A stretch of 64,000 nt of DNA from Sipunculus nudus (taxonomy: Eukaryota > Annelida > Sipuncula > Golfingiida > Sipunculidae), in assembly GCA_026874595.1 (NCBI GenBank), contig CM049321.1, forward strand, positions 3,580,979 to 3,644,978, given 5' to 3'. Below, in pieces: positions 24,991 through 36,430 of the stretch. The position numbers and the translations under genes are program-made. The notes beneath the pieces were generated by a model, which made no database searches, was not told the DNA's origin, and was given only the letters and a program-made list of their open reading frames with translations. Position 1 is the first letter of the stretch. The number at the start of each line of letters is the position of its first letter.

Positions 24991-27937
24991 ACAAACACAC
25001 ACGCATCTCACATTCTATCTCTCACCTTTCTTTCTCACTATCAAACACGTGTTCGCTCAGTCTCAGTCTCATTCACTATCTTCCCAATCTGTATCTGTCT
25101 TTCTCACACACGCGCGTACATCCTCACACTCTTGTATATAAATTACATCGACGAAGAGAAGATATGAGCGGGTGTACTGATATTCTTTATTAAGATCCAG
25201 ACTGCACCTTGTGCGAGTGAATAAGAAATATCAACCTTATAGATTGACCCCAAGCTTATGCAACGGTGAATTTGTTTAATTTTATTAATAAAGTCTTACC
25301 ACCGAGGAAAAAGTCACAAGTTAGTTTCGGAATAAGCAAAAAATACCAACGCCTAAATATTGGGTATCATATACGAATGTTCTATATCATGTTCAGGCAG
25401 CCGCATCATCTATGATGTTCTGATAATTATATACGCGTTGGGCGTCGTTGATTCATGATACAGTCGGTGCTTGGTGCAAGTCTGGTTCCCCGGGATCACA
25501 TGACACTCATCTCTTTGTCACTGGCAGCTGGAATTCAGAGAAAACAGGACTCGTGTACTAATTATAAGGATTATGCAGTATTACATTCAATATTCTTCAT
25601 TATCTTACAAGAATTATTTCAGTCTACCAACTGAGTTCTGTATTCCGTCAAATTAGGTCCCTGGCGATACATTATCTTACAATGCGATGCATTTTGCTAT
25701 ACTGTGCGCACTATAGAATATACTATACATTCCTAATATACTATAATTTAGATTGCATGAAAAAAAAATCTTTTGCGTATAGATATGTTAATTATCCAAC
25801 TTTTATAAAACTGATTTCCAATCAATCACAAATTATCCTAAATGATACAGGGTGAAACCTGTGAAATAAAACTATTCGTGCCCCTAGCCAAAACGGTCAG
25901 TTTTTACCAATGTGAATGTCTCGGTTCACCCAGGCTAGGTCATGATAGACAGCTGGTCTTATTTGACCGGTTATCTTTCAAACAGTGCCAAGGATTTTCA
26001 GTTACGTGTCCTCAGCAATATCCGCGTATTTGCCTTGTAGAGTGTTATCGACAAATGCTTAAAAATTTTAATCTAGTACCTAAGCATATGTCTTTATAAT
26101 TAATTTTGGTAAACCGCTCCACAATATCAGCGCCATATTGTGTTCACTTAGGGAAACACATAACGTTTGAGTGAAGCAATGAAACTGAATAATTCCTTTG
26201 AATATTCTAATCTATTTGAGTGGATTGACAACGAGAATAGATATTGCTCACGTTGCTGATGTGATATATAATCAAGGTTGATGTTTAATCGAAAAGATAG
26301 ATATCTCAAACTTTTAAATCGTTCTGTGTGGTTCAAAATGTACCTGTGTGTTCCACCACATATTCTTCACTTAAATTGAGTTCTATTGAAACAGTGCATC
26401 TTAGTAATATGCACTGCATAATCAATCGTGCTCGGGAACATTCTGTTCCTTTATCTCTCAATGAACTTTCTCATTTTCTCAACGATTATTGTTATATATA
26501 TGGCGACAAAATTACACTATATTCGTTTGCTAATTATGATAACAAGGCCCCATGAGTTATTAAAGTCCTAACATCATACAGTACTGCACTAGTTTGCTGG
26601 AATCGGCTGTAAATAAATCTCCCAGAATCAACGATTGAATTATTTAGCCTGAAGGGCTTAATATGCTTTGATTCTTTGGTTCAGTTTAGCTTAAAATAAA
26701 TGCTGAAATAACTTTAAATCCTAAGGAGTTACACATATTTTGTTTTTTCACAATATCCCCGATTAGTTCTGCTTTATCAAAATATAATTTAGTTTATGGT
26801 ATAAAGATTTTAACATTTAAAGCAACGTTTTTATGTTTTTTTTAAACGCGGTATAAGTTAAATCCTGCAGTTAATATGGCTTTAACAATAACATTATCTT
26901 AGATTATACACAAATGTCTCCGTTTTTTTCTGTCATCTGTCTTACTGTTTAAATTTAATTAAATAAAAATTCTATTTAAAGTGAATTAAATAAAAAAAAA
27001 ACTCTTGACCAACTTACACAATGATTCTATGTTTTAAATGGATGGTAACTGCTTCTTAAAAATAAAAAACAAAAACAAAAAACAAAAGGCGTTTATATAA
27101 TATGTTTTCAACTATACTTGCAAAATTTGTTTGCTTATGCTTGGATGTTTATGAGAAATAACCTTCTTAAAATGATATAATCCCCTGAAATAATGTTTTG
27201 AGAAAATGGTCAAAACTTGCTAGGGGAGACTTATGTTGTCCTAGTTGGGTGACTGAAATGTGAATGCAAGGGACAGTTGTATAGGTGGATCCAAATCATG
27301 ATATAATTTTGTTATCTTACTCTTTTCTTACTAAGTGAAAATCTCAAAGGAAGGCAGAGCTTATAGTGACAGGACAACAACGTTTAATTAGGTCCCCTCA
27401 CCAGCCTACCTCACACTGCTTTAGGGTCAGTAAAGTGTACAGATCTTATCAAGATAGCAATGCTCAAGCTATGATCCCATGTATCAATCAATTCAAAGCT
27501 CAATTTGCCAGGAAATCAGTGTTTGAAGAATGTCTTGGTTCTCTCAGGGTATTAATGTGATTTTGTTTAACCCCTATATGGGGCTAACAGGTCAGTTGAA
27601 ATGGCACTTTATTTCTGAATAACGAACTAAATTGCCAATAACCCATTTATTTCAAAGGTGGATAAAAATGATCCAGCATATAACAAATTTTCTGATTAAT
27701 TAACAGTTATTTTTGACAAAATTAAAGCCTATAGTGCTACACTAACGGAAATCACCAGCATGTTTGGTACCATAACATAACACAGAGGGTTCCAGCGTTA
27801 TTATTGACACTTGGTTTTACCTACATTATATCAGGAAATTGCCCCCTCCCCCTTCCGTCGCTCAATTAAAATGTGTATTTAGTTTATTTTGTAAGGATCA
27901 GGATATGAAGAACATGTTTGGCTGGGATGTTACTTAC

Positions 27938-28018
27938 TTGGGCCTTTTCCAGCTTTGTACAAAGTCTGTCATTCCGTTAGTCGCATCCCCTCCTCGGAGT
28001 AAGTAGTCATCATTAGGA
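27938..28018 (-). CDS. vWD module Y', exon 3 (tail of D domain)
   Basis: The acceptor is aacatgttttag|TCCTAA and the donor AA|gtaagt; 81 nt, phase 2 in and out. The first codon is completed from the preceding exon, giving G-P-N-D-D-Y-L-L-R-G, then GMTDFVQSWKRP. It matches the exon at 51,306-51,386 in length, phases and most residues (N-D/S-D-D-Y-L-L-R, D-F-V-Q-S-W). No continuation exon was identified to its left within the window. The left 25 kb must therefore be either a very long intron or intergenic DNA. Confidence 0.85.
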
Positions 28019-28270
28019 CTAAAACATGTTTAATCATTCTGTAATCCATATGCCTTGGTTACTGAGCAAATGTGAGTGGAACAATTATGTTCATACTATC
28101 AAGCCTGTGGCTACGTTTATACAGACTTTGATAATCGACCCTCTCTGGCGTCTCTTTCATGAATACTGACTGGATAGTGACTAAAATCACTTGAGCATGG
28201 GCATAGCCGGTACTTTTAAACCACTCATTTATAACAAGTGCTTGTGTTGTATACCTTTATTCTAAGATGG

Positions 28271-28272
<2 letters not shown>

Positions 28273-28309
<37 letters not shown>
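28273..28309. repeat. (TA)n microsatellite
   Basis: Lies in the intron between Y' exons 2 and 3. It corresponds by duplication to the longer run at 52,020-52,079. Confidence 0.97.
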
Positions 28310-28312
<3 letters not shown>

Positions 28313-28532
28313 TATTTATAAATATATATTAAAGTATACTGATTGCATTATCAATATATGATAATATGATTATGTCAGCATTAATATGTTAAGGTGCATA
28401 TGACTGATAAATGCATTCAATTTTCGTGATTAAATTTGTCCCCGGGAAATTCGTAAAAGTTACTTTCCTGTTTCTCAATATATGCTTGTTTCTGTTTAAA
28501 AAATATATCCCAAACATAAGAAAACAACTTAC

Positions 28533-28723
28533 CCGCCATTGAAGTTTCCGCACAGGCCAGAGAGTGCATCATTGAAGAAGGACCCGAAGTGAAGGTAAAA
28601 CGAAAATTTACGATCCGAGCAAACCTTAAATTGTGTCGTCTTTGATACACAGCAGAACTTGTACATTCCGAAGGTACAGTCAAAATAGGTACCATTATAT
28701 GGAATCGTCACCGCGTCACCAGC
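28533..28723 (-). CDS. vWD module Y', exon 2 (C-terminal half of D domain)
   Basis: The acceptor is cttctttgcag|GCTGGT and the donor GG|gtaagt; 191 nt, phase 0 in and 2 out. The translation has AGDAVTIPYNGTYFDC, then GMYKFCCVSKTTQFKVCSDR, and ends ALSGLCGNFNG. This is a duplicated copy of the exon at 52,289-52,470. The rear two thirds are nearly identical in protein, while the first 15 residues differ and are three residues longer. The copy is intact: no stop or frameshift, and both splice sites are kept. That suggests it is still expressed rather than a dead duplicate. Confidence 0.88.
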
Positions 28724-29417
28724 CTGCAAAGAAGAAAGTTTGAAATAATGTTTATTTAATTATACAGTTATATTATTTTACTTAATTACTTTTAAACCAT
28801 ATGATAAAGGAAACACTCTGTGTAGATTAAGTTATGGCATGACCGCGAAGGAGAACCCTCGTAAAATTAAAAAGCGCGAAATTTAAACCTCGCGAATATG
28901 AAATCAACCAAAGTATGTAAGGTTAGATGGAACTAGCCCCTCACACATAGGTTATACACTGCAGTCTAGGGTGGGCACTTGACCTAGTTGTAGCTCTGTG
29001 GTATCTGCATATATTACAGAGCCTTAACTGGGTTTAGGTGGGCACAGGTTTGGACTTATTCCACAGGTTCTGGTACAGGGTCAAACATCGGGCAAATGAG
29101 AGCGGATATTTTAGAACGAGCGTTCAAAAGGCAGGTTAAGTCGCGCCCATTGCAGCTGCTTGTATGCTGAAGTTGTTTTTCGATTGGTGTTTTGATTAGC
29201 GTTATAAAATAATGTTTTGCTCAATTCAATTTAGATCGTTCTTTTGTGCAATTTTAATTACATGTATCATATATCGTAAAATCAATTTTATGTTGTATCA
29301 TATCATAATGGCTAAAAAATATAAGGCGAGTTTAATAAAGTTGTACCCAGTTTGAATTAATTTATTGTTTGTTGTTGATAGTCTTATAGAAGATAGGTAA
29401 AGAATATAGAGTCTCAC

Positions 29418-29506
29418 CTTGGTAGCGTAAAATATTCGCGGATCAACAATGACTGGACAGTCGAGCTCAGTCTCTGGATCCCACTGCACTACAACCATGG
29501 CCCGAG
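29418..29506 (-). CDS. vWD module Y', exon 1 (divergent, middle of D domain)
   Basis: The acceptor is gctttgtcttacag|CT and the donor AAG|gtgaga; 89 nt, phase 1 in and phase 0 out, the same phases as exon 1 of X and Y. The peptide RAMVVVQWDPETELDCPVIV then PRIFYATK fits only the middle strands of a vWD domain, where Y has SFVKRIIIQYNG. The C-T-Y front part is absent, so an additional upstream exon is expected. Alternatively this is a gene start: an in-frame ATG 24 bases upstream of the acceptor would give MLLLCLTARAM, a weak signal-peptide-like sequence. The conserved phases favour a spliced internal exon. The sequence just left of it (28,930-29,418) shows no match to the Y locus. Confidence 0.6.
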
Positions 29507-29804
29507 CTGTAAGACAAAGCAGCAACATCAGAGCTGATAGATGATTGAATAATTATACTTGTTGATCAGTAATATAATTCTTGAGACAAGTCCTTTTCTC
29601 AAGAGTCGCCTCCACCGATATTAAAGGTCCCTTTGGTACATACTGGTCTGAGACTTGGTGTCGGTTGTAAAGCAAACTAAGCTCGGTTTTTATAAGCTCG
29701 ATAAGGTTTGATTTGCTTAAACGATATAAGCATGACAATTGGCGCGGTAAAGCATTCCTAATTTAAAGGAGCAGATGATAAGTAATTTAGCAGATGCTCT
29801 AGTG

Positions 29805-29980
29805 TTCTTGGTCTAAGACCGGAAGATCTCAAGTTTGGTCTCTGCCTCATCCAGTCTTGATCTCGGTCTTTGTTTTGGATTCGGTCTCAGTATGGAATGC
29901 CTTGATCTCAGTCTGGGTTTCGTTGGTATTCTTGGTCTTAGATCCCTTGGTTTCTGTCTCACTCTCGACATTTGACTGGC
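29805..29980. repeat. Degenerate TTGGTCTCGGTC minisatellite
   Basis: Words such as TTGGTCTAAGACC, TTGGTCTCTGCC, TTGATCTCGGTCTTTG, TCGGTCTCAG, TTGATCTCAGTCTGGG and CTTGGTCTTAGATCCCTTGG recur in register of 6-12 bases. Reading frames on either strand here are repeat by-products. Confidence 0.6.
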
Positions 29981-32599
29981 CGGTTCGACTATACCAACGG
30001 TTTCAATTAACAACCAAAATTTTGTTTTATTCCATTTCTTATGCATGTCTTATCCTCTTATCCTCATATCCTCATATAACTGTATTGAAAAACACACCAA
30101 GGAGAGGAAAAAGAAGAAACACCAGTGATAATTGCTCTCTCATCAGTGCTCTCGTCCGTAACCATCTTCTTCACTGCAATTATAGGAAATACATTTGTTA
30201 GCAAGAAATGTCAGGACATTTGGTGTATCAAAATAGTCACCTTCTCCTGGAGCATAAATGTTCTCCATAACTTTTGTTGAAGCATAAGGTGTACAATATT
30301 TGAGAAAAGGGTGCAATACTTCTCAATTTATGGGGTTCATGATAAATCCTATATGGGCTGATTTGATCCTTGAGATACAGGTCAAGGTCATCTGTTTCCG
30401 ACATTTCATCATCCCGATTTTTAGAACAAGCCAACAATCCAATCTTGAGGTTTTATATGATTTTAAACATTTATGGAGATATTCAAGATCAAATCTACAC
30501 TCATTTTAAAGTTTAAGACCCCGGTATACGAACCATATATATGCATGCGCACAATATGAAAGACATTTGTACATTAGTCATTTCAATTATATTGTTCATT
30601 CTTTTCTTGTTTGCTGTTGGGAATCGCCGCATAAAAAGGTAATGATTACAGCAGATGTTACAAGTCTGCTCTAAAAGACAAATCTAACTTAGACCTTCTG
30701 GCGACCTGATTTCAGAGGAATCCATCCAGGCTTTCTAGAGATATCTATTATGTGTTGTGTTATTTCTAAACAACATGCACTAACTCAAGGTCCACGTCAT
30801 CTCATATTGAGGGTAATGATAAATAGGCTTCATTCTCTTATCCATATCTACCAAACTTGAAGCGTTCGCATTATCGCGTTTACCAGAAATGTCTGTTCCG
30901 GCACAGGTGGCGGGGGTCCGGCCCTACCCAGACATGGCAAAATTACATTCAGACATATTTAAAAAAAAATAAGTCATAAAAGAACACCTATTCCATGGAT
31001 CGGAATAAAATATTTGCTGTGTGGTTGTATTGGCATCAGAGGTATACATGGTCGTGTTTTATTTGCTAAATAACGAAGAAAAAAATGTTATTACACCAAA
31101 CATGTGGTGGTTAATTAAACATTTAGGTGGCATGTTGCCGCTAGACACAATTGTGCTTAGATTCATTGACAAATCATATGTATCATAAGTTCTTTTTTGG
31201 GTACAAACAAACGTTCCGCAGTCAAAAACATCAAGGCACACGGACTTACTGTTTCCAATTCAACTGTTTTATAAATTGTTATGCTTCTTCTTGGAAGTAA
31301 ATACAGTCCACTTGTTTCTGTTTTTCATATGAAGAATAAATGACGAAATTTCCGATCATGTGCATGAGCGGCAGCTCTTAAACAATGAAAAGAAACAGGA
31401 AAGGAGAATTACAGAAGAGCATGAGCGCTTTGATTTGAGCCACTGATCACACATGGTGAAAGCTTAGTTCCCCCTGTGCAACGGTGAAAGCAAATGGTTT
31501 TAGACCGAAAATTTACAGAAATCAAAATATCATTAGGTTAAAACAAATGTGTATTAAACATTCTTTGCATGAAATGGGTATCTTTAAACTATATTATATC
31601 CAGCTCCTGTGTGTGCAAACAATGGGAATCGTCAAGCATTTTTTGCAACTCAAGACACACTCTAGCTATCTGAATAACAAGAACTATATCTAACTACATG
31701 AACTGTACTGCGTTGAATTATCGACCGTCGGGAATAAATCTATATATTCTCCAAGGATTTCGACTTCGACTCGTGGCGCCAGTTAACCTCGGAAAAGTAC
31801 TGGAGCATTATGTAAACAGCCAAACACCAATGGCCGGTGTGCAGATTTTCTTACTATGAGATAGATAGTAAGGAAAACAGGTCAACAGTGAACGTGACTA
31901 GTTCGTTAGTGAATATATTTGTCACTAAGATATCACTTGCAGCATCACCGCCGCCCTGGACTGGGCAATAATGAAGAACCAGTAACTAAGTGTACGACCT
32001 TGGAAATTAGGCCAAGGTAAAAAAAAAATATATCAGTTGCAAACTTGTAACATATTAATAGACTTATATTGTACCAAAAGGGTCTGTTTGATTATTTAAC
32101 CAGCCACACTTGAGATCAAGCGCATACACAATCTGAAGAAACAAAACAGAGAAACAAATATTGTAATCGAGGGCTATACATCCCAGGGACCTCAGAAAGA
32201 CAACCGAGAAAAATGTTTAGCCAAACATTGATATAGAAATAACGAAACATCCTCCATAAGCCTCACTTCGATAAGGACGAGGCTGATGTATGGACTAAAA
32301 TTATTTCTATGATGTCACGTGCAGTTAACCGGCACAGCGCACTTAAAAATAGACACGTATATTAGGATAGATCACACCAGTCACCATCAGGACCGAGCAA
32401 TAAACTGGGGTAGGACTCTTTTCGCGGGAATCAATTTTTCGCGATTTTCACTTTTCAGTATTATGCTAGGGTTCCGCTTCCGCGATCTCATAACACAGAT
32501 CTATTTAAAGAGTACATCAATTATATTCCATTACTTATATAATATGCGAACTAAATCTTAATCATTTACGAGGTAACATAGAACAAGTGGAAATTCTTG
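29981..32599. other. No gene recognised (2.6 kb)
   Basis: Non-coding AT-rich DNA. The N-terminal vWD exon expected upstream of Y' exon 1 should lie here or further right, but I found no DPH/CTY-type exon. A minus segment near 31,130-31,240 with FDCGTFVC and TYDTYDL is only superficially similar. Confidence 0.5.
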
Positions 32600-33281
32600 T
32601 TCATTTTAGGCAAATATTATAAAGGGTCTCACATTATTTATTATATATTTTTAACATAAAAGTGCTTTTAATGTTCATTACTTCAATATTTGCATTACGA
32701 TGAGAATTTTGCTAATATATAAGATATTAAAAAAACACGCTACATAATAAAAGTATATTCATGAGTATAGATGGATCTTCTTATTAATTAACATTTTATT
32801 TGGCAATAATTTAACTTACGCCAACATCGCAAATAAAAGGTCCTAGCGAATAAATACACAACCATGGTATTCAACTGCTTTATAGCGTGCTAAGATGATA
32901 CAAACTGAATCAGGATCTTTAGGCCTGTAATGGCAATATGTATTTTCACATACTCCTTTTAAATAATGGCCCCATTCCTTAACCAAATACTGAGAATTTA
33001 CCACGATTTTAACCCGTCTGAAAATTGTGTTAAGAGAATTCTTGTGTTTGCTTATTTTAAAAAGGCTTCGTTCTCTCTCCTATATTTATGCAAATGTCAA
33101 GTTTGATAACTACCAGTGAATTTTTATTGGTTATCGCGGTCGAAAGGATTTGGTACCGCGCTGTGTTGAACCATAGTATCCTTGAATAACTGTCTTAATT
33201 GGGAATTAATTTACACTGCAAATCCTATTTATATTTTTTTAGCTTACTTCTATAACAATTTATATATCACATTTATGTATG

Positions 33282-33287
<6 letters not shown>

Positions 33288-33323
<36 letters not shown>
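33288..33323. repeat. (TA)n microsatellite bordering the retroelement
   Basis: Marks the 3' side (in element orientation) of the Penelope-like insertion. Confidence 0.97.
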
Positions 33324-33324
<1 letters not shown>

Positions 33325-33348
33325 CTCTGGAGAAAAACAACACTGTTA

Positions 33349-33396
33349 ATTCACAACAGTCTGTTTCACGGGTTGCGACCCGATCATCAGGTGAAT
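33349..33396 (-). ncRNA. Hammerhead ribozyme motif in the Penelope-like element
   Basis: On the minus strand, stem I ATTCAC is followed by the core CTGATGA. Stem II is CGGGT/ACCCG with loop CGCA, flanked by a T on each side. Then comes GAAA, stem III CAG-A-CTG, the TT cleavage dinucleotide, and GTGAAT, which pairs perfectly with stem I. Every conserved core element (CUGANGA, GAAA, UH) is in order and both long helices are perfect. The one-base loop of stem III is too tight for a stable monomer, but CAGACTG is self-complementary around its centre, as needed for a dimeric fold. Hammerheads are known in Penelope-like elements and retrozymes. The U-U pair at the base of stem II is unusual and may lower activity. 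Confidence 0.75.
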
Positions 33397-33997
33397 GTGG
33401 TTAGAATGAAGCTAACGGCATGGTTTGAAAAGCCGAGACTTTACGAGATAACGAGATTATGTTCTGTGCGGTTCGGGTCGGGGGGGGGGGGGGCATGTGA
33501 AAGACTGACACTGATCCTATTGCCCTCGGGTGCAATAGGATTTGTCGGGGTACACGTGCGATACTGGAACATAACAGGGCAGGGCAAAGAGGTTATATAA
33601 GTTGCAAATTTTATAAATAATACAAAGATAATTACCAGGAAGCTCAATAAGCATATTGAACTGATTTCTAATAGGGTCTTGGAAGCAGTGAACATATCAG
33701 TAGTATACATACGATAAAAATATGATATGATAAAAATACAAATATACTATGAAAATACACAATATACAAGGCAAATATACAAATATAAAATATAAAAGGC
33801 AAATATACTATACTCTACTCATACCGAATGCAATCCACTCGGTACACTCACCATGATGTAGTGGTAACGCCATGTCCCTCATCACTGCAGAGCAGTGAGA
33901 GAACCACTACCTGAACACGTAAGTCTGCCCAGCGGATCCTCGTTGGGGGGGGGGGGGGGGGGTTAATGGGGCACGCTGAAAATTAGTACGAATGCTA

Positions 33998-34399
33998 GGT
34001 TTTAAAATATTTCAGGGTGAATTTGTTTTGATGGCGGCACTTGGAGAGAATTTCAGCTCTTGAGTTCAACAATGATCCGGGGGGGGGGGGCGTAGCTATA
34101 AGTAGCTTTTCAGACAAGCAGAGATCACACTTCCTAGTCCCACAGAAGTAAGGTGCTGCCTTGGCAGATATTTCCCAGGAGAGCTTGTAATTGATATTGT
34201 TGTCTGTTAGTGACCAAATATGTTAAGACGGTTCAGTACTTTTAGCGTGGGATCTGTTCCGAAAGGATTGCTTGTGGTTATTGTATCTTGTCTTGAAGTC
34301 ACCTTCAGTACACCCTATGTAGTGTTTCACGTCATTGTCTGTTCTAACTGTTGCCTTATAGACAATGCATTTCAGCTGACATTGACCATTCATAGGACA
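33998..34399 (-). pseudogene. GIY-YIG endonuclease domain of the Penelope-like element (broken)
   Basis: A change of reading frame at about 34,399 continues the protein with CPMNGQC, completing the cysteine linker. IVYKATV and HYIGCTE follow, the paired GIY and YIG strands in their variant form. Then come DFKTRYNNHKQSF (the conserved R and N-H) and STELS. A TAA stands at 34,225-34,223. After it the same frame resumes with HIWSLTD and KCDLCLSEK, reaches a poly-C run (34,079-34,090 on this strand), and in another frame finishes LLNSRAEILSKCRHQNKF. There is thus a frameshift, a stop and a homopolymer-associated frame change: a dead copy. Confidence 0.85.
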
Positions 34400-35223
34400 T
34401 TCGTCTTTTTACGGCAGTTACATTGTTTGTGAGGTACATTCACAGCATTGTCAGTATTTAAAACTTTTATATTATGTTTGTTGATCAGGTTAGATATGTT
34501 GGGCAGACAGCTATAGCTAATTTTCAAATTGTTCCTGTTGAATAACCTGTGGTACCTGTGATGTTGAGGGAAGTGTTTTTCAACTAGTTTCATGAATTGT
34601 CTGCCAATGTTGGTTTTTATATGACGGCTGTAGGGTGGATTAAACCATATTATTTTCCTTTTCCTGTTTCTTTTTCTTTTCACTGTGGGTTCAACATATT
34701 TTAAGCTTTCTGAAAACCCGCTTTTCGCTAAAGCTTTGTCATACATGGGTTTGGCTTTCATAAATAGCTCTTTATTGCAGGAGTTGTCAGATACACGTTT
34801 GCTGATCATCATAGGTATCTGCCTCATGATAGCTGTGGGATGATTGGATTGTGCGTGGATATAGAGAGGTTCATTGTTCGGTTTTCTGAAAGGGTAGAAG
34901 ATGTCATTTTGGAGGTCAAATGTTACGTCTAAGAAATCTGTGCTGGTCAGGTTAGTTTCAATGGTTATCTTTACATTGGAAAAGAGTTTGATCATTTTCT
35001 TACGGGTGCTGTCTGCTTTGGGTCCAGACATGTTGGAGAAACAACCTAAACCGTCATCACGATACAGGCCTAGAGCATTTTCACCAAATTCCTTTTTCAA
35101 CATATCTAGGATGTATAAACCAACAATTTCGCATACTTCAGCGCCATCAAAGCTGCCCATGGTGACGTCAAAACTAGTATGATATTTTTTCACCCAGTAG
35201 TTACCGTTGCTAAACAGTAAGCT
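34390..35223 (-). pseudogene. Penelope-like reverse transcriptase, C-terminal part
   Basis: An open frame of about 277 codons begins inside the RT with FDVTMGSFDGAEVCEIVGLY. The catalytic box follows as GLYRDDGLG, the YxDD-type motif C of reverse transcriptases. Next come NLTSTDFLDVTFDL, then KPNNEPLYIHAQSNHP (thumb side), a basic stretch KRKRNRKRKIIWFNPPYS, and TNIGRQFMKLVEKHFP. The frame ends at TGA/TAG level at 34,390 just after HKQCNCRKK, the first half of a zinc-finger-like linker. It has no initiator: the upstream RT motifs are missing because of 5' truncation. It is named from motif order and family knowledge; residues upstream of the palm are absent. Confidence 0.88.
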
Positions 35224-35620
35224 TTATATATATATATATCTGAAGACATTGTGGAAGGTATAATTTATTTTCGAGAGAAATGTAACATACAGACGAGCAC
35301 ATCATCATCATAACTCAATTTTACTTTTTTTATTAATAAAGGCAAATGAAGCTTTCGTACTTGATGAAAAGAAGAAAATGTATTTGATTATAGACTAGAC
35401 ATAGTTATCCCTTTAAATTAAAACAGAGTAAAATCAACTAATTTTACACTGCAGCATTACTTACAGTACGTTTGTACGAGGTTCACCTTTCCCTTCCTAA
35501 CTGCTACATGCCAGGGTATTCGACGATCAGCATTTTGCCTGTAAGCTTATAGTATCTCTAAATTTTTTTGTAAAAAATACGTTTGGGCCCTCCAAAATAA
35601 CCAAAACACAGGCAACATCC

Positions 35621-35624
<4 letters not shown>

Positions 35625-35709
<85 letters not shown>

Positions 35710-35766
35710 TAGATAGATAGATAGATAGGTAGATAGATAGCTAGCTAAATAGATAGATAGATAGAT
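35625..35766. repeat. (TA)n-(GA)n-(GATA)n compound microsatellite
   Basis: TA to 35,667, GA to about 35,705, then GATA tetranucleotides with a few changes to 35,766. The three repeat types are contiguous, each derivable from the last by single substitutions. Confidence 0.97.
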
Positions 35767-36430
35767 TCTCGACTGGTCGATATCCATGTGGTATAATATA
35801 GGTGTCGCGTCTCGGCGCCCTTATCTAACCTGGCTGGTTTATTTATCCCATTACCAAAAGAAATTATGATTATGGAAAAGGAAAATGGGCAGAGGGTCTG
35901 CCTTTCTGGGTCTGCTTAAAAAAGCCTGACGTCACAGGGTTCATGTTAAATTACTTCTATGTTAATGGCCTTCGAAACATGCATTTTATTTATATAACAA
36001 ATATATTTAAAAAAAGGTCAGTTTGAAGAGATGGAATGGTGTACGATTGGCAATGGTTGGTACATCAAAAGCTGAGCTGATAATGTTCCATTCTATGAGG
36101 AGGAAACTAAGGCCGTAATCAATTTCGACGACTAAGCCTTTTTTATATTTCCGCCTGGTGGCGTTTTCCCTCGTTGGTTTCTATTCTAGCAAATTTATTT
36201 TAAAGGGTTCTATACCGTTATATGACGTATATTAATTAAAGATAATCCATTGAACCTTCAATAAAAAGAATCCAGAAAAGGAATTCATGCATATCCACAG
36301 GTTAACTGGAATACGGGTGGTCGACAAGTGACTACGTGTATCCACCGAAATCAGAGTGGGACGGGTGAAGTGAGGTATGGATTGAGTAACAAGGGGAAAT
36401 AGAGTGAGGTGTGTTGTATATTAACATGGA

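Larger units (their letters stand above)
25147..28930. repeat. Segmental duplication, Y' copy
   Basis: Counterpart of 49,370-54,181. Outside the two vWD exons the sequence is AT-rich intron or flank with no gene. The left limit lies at a CT/CA-rich microsatellite (24,995-25,140); in the other copy a (TG)n run sits at the corresponding limit. The right limit, about 28,930, corresponds to within about 15 bases of the donor of module Y exon 1, so that exon was not carried or has been replaced. Confidence 0.85.
33324..35223 (-). mobile_element. Penelope-like retroelement, 5'-truncated and degenerate
   Basis: The unit lies between TA runs at 33,288-33,323 and 35,224-35,240. Reading on the minus strand it has a reverse-transcriptase C-terminal part, a cysteine-rich linker, a broken GIY-YIG endonuclease, a 3' region, and a hammerhead fold at 33,349-33,396. 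The domain order RT then GIY-YIG is diagnostic for Penelope-like elements. The 5' half of the RT is missing: an in-frame TAA lies at 35,226-35,224 at the TA run. The related DNA at 40,960-41,060 lacks the insertion, which confirms that this is a discrete insertion. It is not autonomous as it stands. Confidence 0.88.
32600..35520. repeat. Segmental duplication carrying the Penelope-like insertion
   Basis: Non-coding DNA that reappears, in order, at 37,570-41,350. Matched blocks are GGTCCTAGCGAA (32,842/37,770), TTCAACTGCTTTATAGCGTGC (32,869) against its near-identical partner at 37,799, and CTCTCTCCTATATxTATG (33,075/40,785). Others are CTGCAAATCCTATTTA (33,216/40,952), GTAACATACA (35,282/41,082) and TTTTACACTGCAGCAT (35,442/41,266). 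This copy contains the retroelement; the other contains about 2.8 kb of unrelated DNA at another point. Confidence 0.8.

Noticed and set aside
30130-30160. CTGATGAGAGAG as another hammerhead core (also near 44,950)
   Set aside because: No GAAA at the right distance and no pairing stem I.
31121-31250. Minus segment with FDCGTFVC and TYDTYDL as the missing front exon of vWD module Y'
   Set aside because: No DPH or CTY strand in the right order, and no donor with phase 1 output follows; similarity is superficial.
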